Shown: positions 10,686 to 24,800, numbered from the stretch's first letter. The stretch is DNA of 64,000 nucleotides from Sympetrum striolatum (GCA_947579665.1 OX388345.1:33571849-33635848); one strand, 5' to 3'. Numbers and translations: made by a program. Notes: generated from the sequence alone by a model not told the origin.

Positions 10686-13600
10686 ATGGCCGACAGCCGT
10701 AAGTATAAAAATCCATTATATATTCTAGCAATCTTTCACATAACTTAGCTTTCTTTAAAAAAAATTCAATCACGATTAATTGAATTTCAATATCATCAAT
10801 GTTTATGTAGTTTAAACGTTCAGGTTAACCGATGACCTATGATTAAACGCGTAGAATTTAATTTCCTCTTTCGGCCATTTCCGTTAAGCTTTCCTCCTTG
10901 TGCGTGAGCTTGTTCTCTTGAAATCATTGTAAAAGCTTTTTCTGATAGTTTTCAAATCGTTAGTAGTGAATATAGATAGGAGCAGCTTCACGTTTGTAAA
11001 TAGCATATGTTTACAGTAAAAAAATTAACGGATCTCATCCGAACTTAGGCGTTTACTTTAGTTACTTCATGTTAGTTTAAGTTTTTACGTATTTCTTCCT
11101 CAGTTTATGGGTATTCCAGAATTTAATTTTTGCATAAAATTTATTTTGTAGAATATAGCAGTTACAACACGGGAGCTGCCTCTTACGGCAGCTATCCTGG
11201 GTATTCACAGCCGGCCCCAGCATCGGGGGCTCCGGCGGCAACACAGCCTAGTTATCCAGCTACGGGATACGATCAAAGCGGCGGTTACGGCCAACAAACA
11301 TCTTGGGGTCAAACTCAACAGGGATACACAAATTACACATCAACAGACCAAACTACATACAATCAAGGTACGTTATCGTTAATTTTGGCTAATCGTCGTG
11401 TGTAGGATGCCTAAACTTCGGTTGTGATTCTGTTAAATTTGGTCCCTAAGCATTAATTAAAGGGAATACCCGTAAAATATTTAAGTCCTAAGGATTTTCT
11501 TTTATAATTCCAGTTAAAGTTTAGACGTATTTGAAAACTATTTTTAGAATATTAATGGTCTCTCGGTATGTTAATAACTATGCATCTTTTTTCATGTCTT
11601 CAGGGAGTAGTTACCCTTCCTACGACCAAAGCAGTTATGGGTCTAACCAGACTCAAGGTGGTTACGGCCAACAAGGATATCAAGCAGCTCCTTCGTATGA
11701 TCAGAGCAGCAGCAATCAGTATTCCGGGTATGGACAGCAACAACAGCAACAGCCCCAGCAGCAAGCGGCGCCATCTTATGGACAGCAACAGACCGGCTAT
11801 GGTCAGCAAGGAGGAGGATATGGAAATCAGGGTTATGGGGGTGAGGAAACTAGAATATCTCTTTGAAGCTTGATGACTTAGCGGTTCAATCACTTTTACA
11901 ATTCAAATCTCTCACATTCCGGTTAATTTTTCAGCTCCACCTCCATCCAGTAACTATGGTGGAGGAAACTCAAGTGGAGGAGGAAGGGGAGGTGGTGGTG
12001 GAGGCGGAGGATATAAGTAAGCATCAGTCTACGCTAGCCATCAGTCAATTTCCGTTTGAAAGTTTCCTTTTTCTTATGAAAAAAAAATTAAGAAGTCGGA
12101 ATTGCAATTTTTAACGTTTAAGATCAAATCATTATCATTCTTGAATTTTTTTTCGATAAAGTAGTAATTCATTCTGACATGAAACCAGTTTAAAGGAAGT
12201 TCAGCTGTAGATGCAATTGACACTTGAATCACTTCCAATTGAATATTTTGGCTTTTAAGTGTTGCCATTAATGCAATGGTGTTCTTTTAAATCTCTTCAA
12301 CAGGTTGTGTAAAATATTTCTTTTTGATTATCTGTGACATGAGACAAGTAAAATTATTGTATCCCATCTGCCAAATGTGAAAGGAGTTGAAATGTAGTTT
12401 CTATTGATCCCTGAGAAAATCATGACTTATATGGTATGGGATGATTGTGTATTAAAAGAGTCAAGTCTAATAATAAGTGGGTTGAACCATGGTTGTATAC
12501 TGAAACGATGAATCATGTATATTTAGCATTATGGTATGAGTCTGGTGGATCTACTGAACATGGTAAATATGCGTCGTGGGTAAAGATATGGGTGTACTGG
12601 TTATCTTTGAGTGACCTTGCATTTGGGTATCTAGTTGTGGGTCGAGCTCCTAATCAGATGTTCGGAGCTCCTGAAGAATATGGGTTGGCATGAGAAAGTG
12701 GCACTCAAGTACTCTACGATGTGAATGCGCTTGACTTTCGACTCATTCTTTTTGAATCCTAAAACCAGACGAATGACATGACTAGACTGACTGCTCGAGG
12801 CAGGGATAGTAGGGTTTCTTTCCATGTGAAATTTATTATATGTTGTTTTCATGTTTGATAATTAATATTTTTCATCTCTGTTTATTGCTCTACAATTTGA
12901 AAGTGTCAGCTAAAATGTATGCAGTTTAAAATTCTTTCCAAGCAAAGCAATTGTTGTCGAGGTGCCCTGCCTCTTGTCATGACTCTAATGACTGTAATGT
13001 GTATGTAACAATGTTGGAGAAGAGTTTAAGAGCAGGTGTCTATGCTGCGGTGCCTGGTTTGGGTAGCTCCCTCCCCACTCCCACTGATTCCCCTTCTGCG
13101 GAAGGGGCTGATGTGGGAGTGTGGGATGGGGGCACTTGGGTGGGGAATGAAATTGGTGAAGCAAGCAACGTGTGGCCGCTTCACTTGGCATCCGAGGCGG
13201 GGATTGTGGGGGAGCGAGCAAGCTACCCAAGTTACTCATTGAGTGTTTATGCTTCTGTTTTAGCAGTGGCAGCAGGGGTGGTTATAACAAAGGTAAATGC
13301 ACTGAGATATCCGTCTCAGTGCAGTTTTCTGTTTCTTTTGATTTATATTGTGCATGAAAGGGCTTCAGCAATATCAAGGCATCTAAATGTGTTTAGCTGT
13401 CTTTTGCTCAATCCGTAACGTTGTTTAAATCTGTTTGTTTCATTTGAAATTGTTGAAAATTTTCAATTCATCTTTATCTTTTGCTTTGAAAATTCTTTTA
13501 TGGATGTATATGACAGTGGTCCTTTCATGCATGTTAATTCAGGTGGTTAAAACCTGGTTGGTTAAGAGTATTTGTTCGTGCAATCTTTCAGTGCCACCAA

Positions 13601-16600
13601 TAGCCCATTCTAATTATATATATCTGTTCAACGATGCGTCGCAATGACTCGAGTCCAGACACGATAAACCCTTATTCAACCCCATGCTCATTGGCATTAA
13701 AAGTATAAGAAATGTGGGTTATAATTTTTCAATTAAGAGAAATCCCCCTAATGTATCGTGATAAAGTTGGCAGTATAGCTGCTGTGTCAGTAAGGTATCT
13801 GAATTTTACTCGTTAAGAAGTAAAGGTAAAGGTTTAGTTGTTAAACAGAGATTGTTGGTAATTAGGAGTTCATCTGGTTTGCAATGTGCAGATTTAGGTA
13901 TCCCTAAAATTCCCTAGATATCTTTAGGAACCTGGTATGAAATTGTGGTTGGTATTAAATTTCAATCATCTGAGGGTTTATTACTTATCAAGAGTGTGTG
14001 GTAGAATTAAAGGGGTACATAAGTACTAGAGGGTAATAATTGAGGAACTATTAATGACATGGGGTTAAAGGTTAAACTTAGCTGTCTGTGATTCCAAATC
14101 CTTTACATAATCATTCCCCGAATACTTAAAAGGGTTTAAATTTTTAAGCATCATCATTGTGTTCTGCAGGTATTTGAAAATGGTGGGGTGGTCTTTTGGT
14201 GGAAACTAGTTGCCATGTTGTTATAATCTAATTGGTAGATCTTCATGTCCTTTGCATGGTGGTAGCTTATAGCCACGAGTTTTGTCCTGTGTTAAAAGCA
14301 GGAAAATTAAAAATTTGATGAGTTATGTCTTCTTGGTTAATAGTTCATAATTATCAATGTGCAATTTCTTTGCACACACTTGTGTTATAACTTAGCACTT
14401 CTTTGTGCGTATTTTTTTGCTTAACTGTAATTGCATTAGATTCATTACCTGTTATTCCCATGCTTTTTGAAGTTGAAACGTATGAAATGTTCTGAAGTCC
14501 TCGAGGGTTTTCAGTAGTTTGTTTAATAACCTACTTTAAGGTACTTAATTTCATAGCAGTTACTGGGTATCTATTAATGGGAAAGTTGCCTTTCCAGTCT
14601 TTGAGAAATCTTGCTGATAATTCAAAGTATTCATGAAGTAAGTTTCTGGGGTCCTTTCATCCTTAGGATGAAATAGATATGGTATAATATAGAGAGAGTT
14701 GGAAATTGGACAGCTTCTCTGTCATACATTGTCTTCTAAGGGGGCTGCATTTGTAATTATTATTAATATGCTACTGCAAAACAGAGTGCGTTCTTAATAA
14801 GTAGTAATTGTTCAAATTACTTTCCTGGTTATACCATGGTTAAAAATTACTGAATACAAACTGATAATAGACCAGTTATCTGTATGAAATCTACGGAAAG
14901 GTGTTTTGTTCACAATATGGTATGGTGACCTCAAATGGTCCAATTCTTAAGGTGTTTAACAGGCAACTACTCAATAATATTAGTTTAAGGTATATTTCAT
15001 TTACTGAATTTGGTAATATTCCATATTGGGTCATAGAAGTGACTCAGGTGCCGCCATGCTCAGAATAGATGATGTTTGGGTAGTGGAGGTTCTAAGAGCA
15101 CATGAAGATTATATTTCATTTAAGAGAATTGGCTGATATTTCCAGTTCTGTTTTCTCTTAGTGTTCTGAGAAAGTGGAACCATAAGTTCATTGATATAAT
15201 ATAGTGGAGTGTATTTCAATATAAGTCTTGCTTTACTCAAGGACTGCATTTGTTGCAGAGGAAGGTGCCTCTATTCAAAGGGTTTATAGAGAACTATTAG
15301 TAACAAAGTAATTGAATCAAAGCCATTTGAGTTAAGGTGTCCTTCTGTCTCACAATATGGAATTAGATCCAACAATTTGAGTACCATTAAAGAGTAATCC
15401 TTACCGTAATTATCAGCCATCATTGGTTTGCATTGTAAGCTTTTGTATCCACCTACAGTATTTATTGGTCAGTTTTTGTATGCATGAGGACATATTTGAT
15501 GTGGCAATTTAAATTATTCACTGAAATGTACACCACTTCACTGCTATGCATTACCAGCTTAATGTTACACTATATGTTTAAGTCTAAACGTATCAAAAGT
15601 CAAATACATCTTTCAGATTGGTTATGTTGCATTTTTGAGAAATTCATGAAAGATGCAGTCAATAAATATTGGCTGCTTGAGGCAGTAGATGCTTCCCAGC
15701 TTCCTGCTGTAGTAAAATTTATTGAAATCCCTCTTGGACTTCTTTGGCTAATATATCCTATTTGAAAGAGCAATAGTTATTGTGTAAAAGGCAACTGGTA
15801 GGCCCAACTGGTTAATCAATAATCACAGTAATTGGTTTGGGAATAGCTTCATTTTAAAGTTAATGCATGGTGTGTTGAGTTGTTTTTGTTTGGAATTTTG
15901 TCTGATGCGCTGTCTAATCACCCAGGAGGCTATGGAGGAAGCAGCGGCGGCGGAGGTGGTGGGGGTCGGGATGATCTCATCGTCATGGAGGACACCATAT
16001 TTGTTTCCGGAATGCCCACCAAGGTCACAGAAGAAGCCATCCAAGAACACTTCGGTTCCCTGGGTCGGATAAAGGTTAGTATCTATACAGCTATATGTTA
16101 ATGCAACATGAATTTCTATGGATTGTTGTGGGCCTAAAAGCTTGAAATACTCTGTAGTTAATATTACTTTATGATTTTTATAATTTCAGATGGATAAGAG
16201 GACAGGAAAAATGAAGGTTTGGATGTACAAAGATAAGGTGACTGGCAAACCCAAAGGAGAGGCTACAGTCACCTATGAAGATCCTCATTCAGCCCAGTCT
16301 GCCATCAATTGGTTTGATGGTATGTTATTGTCAGTGTTTCTCTAGGAATAATGTAATCCATTTACATATGTTGAGCATTTGCTTGTGTTTTAGTTTCATA
16401 ATAATTGCTCATAATCTACTTATGAAGCTTAGCTCATTTAATCTATCCTTAAATTGGATTGCAAAAATATTTCTCAGTTCGTGTTTCAGATTTAAATGTT
16501 CAAGTCAGTTTTTCCTAGTTAATTGGAGAATGGTGATACTTGGAAATTTCATGAGTTATCAGATCACGAAGTTGAAATTTTTATAGCCACTTTAAAAATG

Positions 16601-18371
16601 CACCTATTTATCCTTCTTCAATGTTTTCTTGAAGATAAAGATTGTGTCAATTATTACTTTTTATTTTTATATTAAATTTCCTGTTCATATATAAGTATAA
16701 GTTATTTTCTATTTCTAATTATGACTTCTGGGGAATCATCTATTCATGATATTTGTCATCTATTTTCAGGCAAGGACTTCCATGGTTCCATCATTAAAGT
16801 ACAACTGGCCACACAGAAGAACAACTTCGGTGGTGGTCGTGGAGGCGGTAGAGGAGGAGGAGGAGGAGGTGGAATGCGTGGAGGTGGTGGTGGAGGAGGA
16901 GGAGGTGGAATGGGAGGAGGCAGAGGAGGTGGAATGGGCATGGGAGGGGGTGGAGGAGGCGGCGGAGGAGGAGGTGGTGGTGGAGGTTAATATCATTAAA
17001 TATTCTATTCTTGCTATCTGTCAGATGTGCTCCCTGTGTGTCTGGACTCATACACTTAGAAGATTCGTAAAACATACTAGGGCAGCTACTTTTATTTCTC
17101 CTTTAACTCGTCTATATGTTGATCCTAGATCTGTAAAAGGAATTTAGAAGTGCTTATGCAAATTTCTGACTATTGTATGTAACTGATCTCTCCATTCCTG
17201 GGACAGGAACTTAAATTATACTTGGGGAGAAATTAGTTGTTATTTTTAAATTTTATCTTCTTTTATCTTTTGGCCCCTCTTTTAAGTTCCTATTTTTATT
17301 GTATTCTTTACATTTGATATTTGTTCTATTCAGCTGAAGTTAAAGTATGCTTAAGTTAAATTGCCAATGACATTAGCCTGAAGAGGTCTCCAGTCCAGGA
17401 CCTAGAGACACCAGTAAATTGAACTGCATCTGTGTATAAAACATATTGTTTCCAAGTAATACTTGATTATCTGTTGTGTTGGTGGACTGAGTATTGGCTT
17501 GTTATTATTCTACTTTTTCGAATAAAATAATCGTCTTTAAAGGAAATTATGATCTTAAAATTTTGAAGTAAGCTTGTTGGGTTCAGACAATAATATAATT
17601 ATTAATTAATTTGGGTAATATTCATTATTGGCGTTGGAAATTTGTGTAAGGTCGATTCGCAATTTCCTTCTCTGAGCAGAGTAGTACTGATGTAAGATAG
17701 TGCTATGACAGTGGTACGTAGTTTGTGTTTGGATAAGGTCTTTGAGTAATACATGGTATTCTTTTATAGGATTTGGCCGTGATGGTGACTGGAAATGCCC
17801 TAACGGAGAGTGTGGCAACACCAACTTCTCATGGAGGACTCAGTGCAATCGCTGTGGACTTCTCCGTCCTGAGGGAGTCGGAGGAGGTAATGGTAAATTT
17901 TCCTATTAGTATATTACTGGTGAGGTATTTTGTTTTAAGATTGGCATATATGGTATTAATGCTTCCATTTTGTCTTGTAGGTGGTGGTGGTATGAGAGGA
18001 GGTAGGGGAGGCCGAGGAGGGCCTGGTGGTATGGATAGAGGTGGTGGCATGAGGGGAGGCCGTGGGGGACCAGGAGGAGACAGGGGTGGTCGAGGTGGTT
18101 ACTCAAGAGGTGGTCCAGGTGGAGACCGTGGTGGACGTGGTCGCGGAGGTGGTCCCATGAGAGGGGGCGGGTAAGGAACATTATCATTATTACATGAAAA
18201 TAAGTATCAATTTAACTTAAAGAGCAAGAGAATACTTGCACTTATCATTGTTAAAGATTTTGTCTTATCTAATTGTCTAAGGCTGTGCTGTATAGTAATG
18301 AACTCATTTTTAATTCTTGTTTCTTTTCTTTTTGCAGGGACCGTGGAAAGGACAGGTCCAAACCCTACTAG
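10686..18371 (+). CDS. caz: RNA-binding protein cabeza (FUS/EWS/TAF15 family)
   Basis: Eleven exons join in frame: 10686-10698, 11152-11367, 11604-11840, 11935-12016, 13264-13292, 15926-16074, 16190-16319, 16770-16985, 17770-17886, 17981-18170 and 18338-18371, giving 470 aa. Residues 1-180 are a low-complexity SYGQ-rich prion-like domain (YGQ, SYDQSS repeats, a short Q run). An RRM spans about 216-300 (TIFVSGM as RNP2; [10 protein letters not shown] as RNP1). Gly/Arg-rich RGG repeats surround a RanBP2-type zinc finger at 362-388 with C367, C372, C383 and C386 ([10 protein letters not shown]). The C terminus KDRSKPY is the PY nuclear-import signal read by transportin. The family acts in transcription, splicing and RNA transport in the nucleus and neurons. 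AATAAA lies at 18517-18522. The donor after exon 8 (GTTAAT) is weak but phase requires it. All domains are intact. Confidence 0.96.
13115..13145 (+). promoter_or_regulatory. G-quadruplex-forming tract in cabeza intron 4
   Basis: Four or more G-runs of at least three (13115-13117, 13123-13125, 13128-13132, 13138-13140, 13142-13145) are spaced 2-5 nt apart, fitting the G3+N1-7 pattern in the sense strand. It lies about 120 nt before the 29-nt micro-exon 5. FUS-family RGG domains are known to bind G-rich and G-quadruplex RNA, so self-binding is conceivable. Confidence 0.5.
13293..15925 (+). other. Cabeza intron 5, the largest intron of the gene
   Basis: This 2.6-kb intron separates the micro-exon encoding SGSRGGYNK from the RRM exon. 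No coding exon or transposon is recognised inside. It is AT-rich with several pyrimidine tracts. Confidence 0.6.
17521..17526 (+). terminator. Intronic AATAAA in cabeza intron 8
   Basis: AATAAA occurs about 535 nt after the exon 8 donor. Because reading through that donor hits TAA at once (16988-16990), use of this site would give a shorter mRNA for a protein lacking the zinc finger and PY signal. Use of the site is unproven. Confidence 0.3.
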
Positions 18372-18516
18372 ATGTATACCAAGCAATTTTTAATTATATT
18401 ATTTAGCCACATCTGTCCAAGGTGTGAATGTATCATTAAATGTTTTCTGTGCAAAGTTTTTTGTAATTGATTGTGGAAGAGAAAAAGTTTGCTTTCTTTT
18501 AATATTGTAACGTGAA

Positions 18517-18522
18517 AATAAA
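18517..18522 (+). terminator. Cabeza poly(A) signal
   Basis: AATAAA about 146 nt after the stop codon, followed by a T/GT-rich stretch (TGTCTTGTGTTAATTTG). This is the expected arrangement for the cabeza 3' end. Confidence 0.8.
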
Positions 18523-18635
18523 AATGTCTTGTGTTAATTTGCCTTTTCATTGACTTTCCAACCCTCTAAATTCAAAACTGAAATTCGGGAATTCGCCGTC
18601 AGGTGCGCTGGGTGGGCAATCCGACAGCAGAGAGT

Positions 18636-18683
18636 CGCGTAATCGATAACGATAACATGGCGGATGTTTACCCATAGTTCGTC
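18636..18683 (+). promoter_or_regulatory. Promoter with DRE-like element
   Basis: AATCGATAACGATAA at 18641-18655 nearly matches the insect DNA-replication-related element TATCGATA of housekeeping promoters. It lies about 40 bp before an initiator-like TCATTG at 18682-18687, followed by the candidate first exon. Local sequence is richer in CpG than the flanks. Confidence 0.4.
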
Positions 18684-18813
18684 ATTGTTTCGAATATATC
18701 GAGCACGTGGTTAATTGTCTGCGAAGGGAGGTACCCTGCTGCTGTTACCGCACATAAACGTTATTGCGTGCTTCTGTTGATTATCCGGCCTTTGTGAGAA
18801 GTTCTTAGCTTAG
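18684..18813 (+). other. Candidate non-coding first exon of a downstream gene
   Basis: About 130 nt with no ATG run from the initiator to a perfect donor, CTTAG|GTAAGT (18814). It begins about 160 bp after the cabeza poly(A) signal and cannot belong to cabeza. The rest of the gene is not identified in the window; the nearest recognisable coding exon in this direction may lie beyond 64,000. Confidence 0.45.
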
Positions 18814-21800
18814 GTAAGTGGAGCGTTGTGTTATAATTCCGGTAATGCCATGTTAGACACATGAGAATCCTCTCTCGGGATTTAATGTTTTAAATGTTAA
18901 ATAATTGATACAAAGAAATTTACAGTTAGTTATATCGGCGTTTTTCATTTTTGAGCCGTTCTCTACTCGAGTTTAGCTTGGCTGATCGATTCCGTCTAAC
19001 TTATTTGAAATCGTCTCAGCTCGACATCCGTATGTGACATGTGATTTTTAAATTTTTTTGGAATTATCTTTGCCTAGAGCGGTTACGCATAGCAGAGCTC
19101 TCATAATTTCATAATTTTCGCTGCTCTATTGCGCTGTGTGTTAGATACGTTTGGAAGATAAGTCATATTGCTATACTTATTAGCTAAGGAATTGCCGGTA
19201 CTCCAAGTCGTTTTTGGTGTCATCGTTTTGGAGGAGGGATCCCTTGATGTAAGTGAAGACATTTCTCTCCGCATATCTCTCTATCACTATATTCTCTTCC
19301 TATTCAGATTAGTTTTTCATTAAAGACAAGGGGAATAGCATTATACATTTAAAGCTAGCTATGGCGTTGTGCTATTTGAAAAGACATCCTCGTCAAGCAA
19401 TCGATCGGTTTTCTGGACGTAAGAATTCAAAGTCTGAATTGTTATTTCATTTTCTTTATCTTACATACTGCAGTTAGTTCGGAGTATTCTTTGGCTATGC
19501 TGGATAGCAAAGATGGTAAACTAATGGTCGTTATCATTTTCGAAGCTTCATCATCGTTGCAGTCCTCGAGTCAACTGCACGAGTCTTTTTGAGCTTAAAC
19601 AAGGTGGTCGACCTTTACTATGCATCCAAATTATTAAATCACTAAAGTTTCGTTTTATAGGGATATTATAAAGGGACGGTTATATTGCAGCGCCGGTTTA
19701 AACCTTCCGGTATTGTTATCGTGATTAATTGAAAGCGTTTGATACGTTGACGTTTCATGCCAAAAAGAACATGTATGAAGTTTTATCATTTCCCTCCCAG
19801 ATGCAGCTCCCGCAGCTGCTTTGCATTCGCGTTTTCCTTAGGGTAGCTCCGGTATATTTGTAACAAATGTGGTGTGTTCTTGCAGGGCATGAAATACACT
19901 GAGATTAACATCTATCATGCCTGGTCACTAACATGTGCTACTATTTTGTGAGAATTCCCTTATTCATATTAGCGGCATATGAAATTAGGCGTATATGTTT
20001 TATTTTCCAGTATTATGACCTGTAATCGTCTTGCGAACCTTCTCGAATGTCTTGATATCCACGAAAGTATTTCAGACGCTGCTTTCTAATTTCAGCTCAT
20101 GCTGAGTTATCCTTTTTAATTAACCCTAGATGAATAGTTTTCAGCAACTTCCTGATAATTGGTGTTCGTCTTGGGAAATGCTCTTCTCTCAGTCAATTGC
20201 AAACTTTCCTAACGCCAATTGATTGAAGACCTAGGAACTTTTTTGAAAGCTTTGATGCTCTATTTGACATGTTAGCTTTCATTTAAGCTCATCATGTGAT
20301 TTCAAGCTATGTAGTTATATTTGGGATCATGAATTTGATTCTTTATCGACTGTGCTAGAATTGGAACCAAATTTTTGCTGATTATCTATAAAACAGTGCC
20401 ATTGTTAATCTTCAGATACAATAGCTAATCCTAATGTTGGTCATCTGCCATCAGTAATGATTACATCCAAGCAGATAAGTTAATCCTTAAACCTATTTGG
20501 ATCCGTGCCATGCTTATTTAAATGTCGTGTTTAAGATATGTTGTAATCTTGTATATGCTTACAGTAGCCTTAATCTCATGTACAGATTATTTCTTCTCAA
20601 ATCCAATTCCATTGAAGCTGTAAATTGACCAATTGTGGTTAACCATGTTTGGCTGTTGGCAGTTATAGGTGTTTCATTTCTAGATGCAAACAAGCATTAT
20701 GCTTCTTTAAGGATGCTAAAACTAGTTTTTAGTACCCCTTCAATACCTATGTAGGTCTGCAGCCTCTTACTCAGAATCATGTGTGTTTTTCCTTCCTTTA
20801 TACAGATTCTTAGAGTTCCAATGAAATAAAATAAGAAACACTGTTTCCTTAACATCAGGTGATGATGGCTTAGTGCCAAAACAGGTTGTTTGAATTATGC
20901 CTTGTTGAGATTATCTAGCGTTTCCTCTCTTATTTCATTATGTCTTTCCAAGTCTGGCCAGGAATTATAGCTTATGCATTTTAACTTCTAATATACTTTG
21001 GAAGTTGACTGCCATCTTGGCTTTGTTTGCTCTGCCCAATTGTTGCTTACAGTAATATTTAGCTCTTTGTCACTTTTTCTTTCAAGACTACTTTAATATT
21101 TTCCACTAGAACCATATCTCAATTATTGTTAACATTTGATTGCTATCAAAGTCAAGGCTGCTACTCATTTGCATTAAATGTTGTATAGCAGTTCATTCTG
21201 GTTTATAGTCTGCCTTTGGATTTTTTTTTCAAAGAACTAACTTCCTATTTTTTCACCTCTCTTCTAGGCATTGATATTTAAATAATCATAGCTGCATTCT
21301 TACTGTTAATTTAATCAATTAATTCGTAAGATTTCTTTGATTCATTCAGAATACTGGGGATAACTATGTTTGTTTCAAAACAAAAACTTTAGGTTTAAAT
21401 TGCTAAGGTTGTATGCAATTCTTGTTATGAGACTTATCCATGGCAAATGTTTTGATTATGACATATGTATCATTCATTTGGCAACATAATACATTTGGGA
21501 ATTGTTCTAGGAGCGATCATATGAAGATTGTTTTTTCTTGTTGTAAAGAGTTTTTAAATTCAAAGAATCATTATTACCAAGGTACTTTTCAGGCTGAAAA
21601 TGTGGTTTCTTATGGATGTTAATTGTTATTGACCTTATCTTTCAATAGCATAGTATTTAGATAAATAGCAATGAACAACATAAGTAGATGTTTTTAAATG
21701 CAGGAGTGAATCATAGTGTATTCAGTGAAAATTCATACTATGGCATGAGAACATACAATGTAGCAATAGCATGTAATCTTTTGAATAAGTATTCTAGATG

Positions 21801-24800
21801 TAGTGTTATCTTGAATGACGATAGCAAAAAAGACTTTGCAAAAAAAGTTCATTCTTATATCTATGAAGTAATAGGAACCATCTAATAGTTTAAAATCCTT
21901 TGCAGTGCTGTCTTGCCCTTAAATGGAATTTGTATTCATCTTGGAGGATTCATTTTTCTAATAATGTGTTGCTTTTTAGTTACATATAATCGAAATTTGA
22001 AGTTTCATATCTCATTATACCTCGTTCACATCTTCATTTATATTAACTTCCATGGGAATATTTTCACATTTAAAGATTAATGATTGTATGTATGGTTGGG
22101 ATATTTATCTTCAATGTTACAAAATATTGAGATTCATTTCCTTGAATTTTTTGTAAAACTGTTTAAATTTTAGGTAATGTATCGATCTTGTATTTAAGAA
22201 CATTGTGCCTCTATTCCTAACATATTGCGTAGGATTCATGAATGAGGTTAAACAATTCCATTCCAGATGTTAAAGAGTGTAAATCAAGTAGGTAAACAAA
22301 TGATAAAACTCGTAGCTGAAATGAATACTGGAGTATGTTTGATTGAAAGTCTGGATATTTAAACTGATGAAAGTACTGGCCGTGTATCTTTTCCTGGAAC
22401 AGTAAATAGAGTAATTTTTATCATTGCTGCAGTTGTTTTATATTCTTATGGGACCTTATCTTGAAATTTTCAATTGCAGCGATATATTCAATGTAATATG
22501 GTTTTTAGTTATGAAAGTAATAGTTTTGCTTATCCATAGGAAAATGTCCATCGCTCTTTTTGATTGTCTGGTTCTTTGTATCTTCTCCGTTGGTACTGAA
22601 AGCTTTATTATAACTCTACCTGTTTTAAGTTTGACTCGAGTGTTATTGATTGAGCTGTATACAAGTGAAGGTTTAATGTGAGTAATGAATGGTTATTGTG
22701 AAATATCTAAGGAATCTGAAATTGTATTTCTTTGTTGAAGATGTGATATCCTTAGTTGCAGACATATCTGTCCACATAATTCCCTTATTTTACAATTCAT
22801 TCAGACTTAGAATGCATTATTTTCTGTGCCAATGAAAAAACTTCTGTCACTGCATCTTCATTCCACCATAGATCAGATCATACATGCTCTTATTTATTCT
22901 GTCTTTTAAGCATTGCAACTTAAAAGATTTTACATAGCCATTTGATATTTTTTCCTATTTCCACTGAATACAGAATAATTAGGATACTTTCTAAGTTAAT
23001 GGTGCAAAAAATTTACAAACTTGTTCATCATAAAGCCTCTCTAATCCCTGATGTACATGTTTCTCAGGTACTTTTACTTATTCATTGCACAAGAATAGGG
23101 TTTTGTCTACTTCAAACTTCATGTGACAAGATTGTTCTCCTTTTACTAATCTTTCTGTGTTACGGGTGAATTGTTTCATTGTATTTAAAATTGAGGTTAG
23201 ATGGAAGAGAATACAACTTGGGCATAACCTTGCGTTAATAAAAAGTATATTCAATCAGTATCAAATTTTAACTTATTCTAATTCTGAGCCTGACTTTAAA
23301 TTGGGGTTCATCTGAAAGTAATGAATGACTGAATTTTTTGATACTTGTTATTTTTTGTTTTGCTAGTTATATGAGACAGTGTCAAAATTCAATGTTTGAG
23401 TCCATCCTATCTCTACAGCTTTAAAAATTTTAAATTTAATTTATTTCATAATTCTCCCATGGTTTGACAATATCATTTTTTACTTTACTATTATTTTTAA
23501 TATATTGTTCATTTTTGTTGAGTAAATTCTGAAGAAAATAATATATATCCTTTTACATAGGTTCTGATAAATTTTACTCTGGAATTTTCCATGGTTTCTT
23601 ATTTATTTCAATGCTCCATTTTGTTTTAAGTCTACCATTGTCTTATGTTTATGTTCTCTACCAATAATTTTCTTTGCTCTATTAATGCACTTCTAGCATG
23701 GCTTGCTACATTGTCAGTATGTAAAACCAAATCAGAGTAACTCTGAAGAGTTTCTTGACTTTACCCTTAGTGATTTTTTTGGTGTCTGTCCCTTTGAAAA
23801 CCATCATTTTGTTCTTTTTGTTTATTCTTGACACTTTTTGAAGTGAAACATATTTTTTTTCTCAATTCGTAAGTTTTTAGAGAAGAGTTTCCGGCTCTAC
23901 AAAATCTTTTCACTGATTTATGGTTGTCAGTATAGATTTCTTTTACAACCTATACTCTTATTTTGTTATGATACAATATTCGGTATCTTAGACATTTACA
24001 ATTCGAACATCGTCTCCCACGGTTAAAGCTAGAGATTTGTCCACCATGATGAAGTTGACCCAGGGAGTTAGCACAGATCCTTATCGTGTAGTAGCAATAG
24101 ATTAGGTTTCAGGGTTCCCTTTCTCAGGTAGTTCCTCGCAAACCTTGTGAAATACCTTTCCTTTCCTTGGTTTTGTCCCTCACTACCGACCCCTGTGGTT
24201 CATCCTCATCAGTTTCCACATCCATCTACCGGTATTTAGCAACTATATACCATTGCTAAAACTTTGGAAAGGGTAAGTGTAGTATGTACAGTTTCTACCC
24301 TTTCCAAGTCTGACACCAAGCAATATTCGTTGGGCGTCTCTATCCTACGGAGATTACGGGAAAATAAAAAGTCTTCGTTTTAGTACTCGGATTAGGTTTA
24401 TTCGGATTCGTTCCTCGATTTGGATGTTATTTAAGCTTTACTGATAGCTGCACTGTAATCGAAGTCTAGTGTTTTCTAGCTTTCACTGTCAGTGGCCAGC
24501 ATCATATCTTCATTCGCCGAAGATAATGTATTTTGCTGTCGTTTTGTGTTACTAATCTCACACACATCGATTAATTATTCTACTGTAATGATATAAAATG
24601 CTAATGCTCATTTTTTTTGGAAAGGTACCAACCAAGACTCCTTAGTCCGCTTTTTGTCAAGCTTAAGGATGGAATGTTTGTTCAAAATATTTGTTGTTAA
24701 ACAAAGTAACTTGAATTAACCTATAGGTATCAGGTACAGGAAATGATCCGCTACAGTTACATGCCCCAGTAATTCTATGTAGATCGCCTCAACGCGGGAA

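Noticed and set aside
12951..13418. 155-codon ORF in cabeza intron 4
   Set aside because: No recognisable domain; it spans the G-rich tract and the micro-exon in an arbitrary frame.
16746..17147. Long ORFs over the cabeza glycine-rich exon in other frames and on the minus strand
   Set aside because: They are composition shadows of the GGN repeats; the correct frame is fixed by the RRM exons and exon phases.
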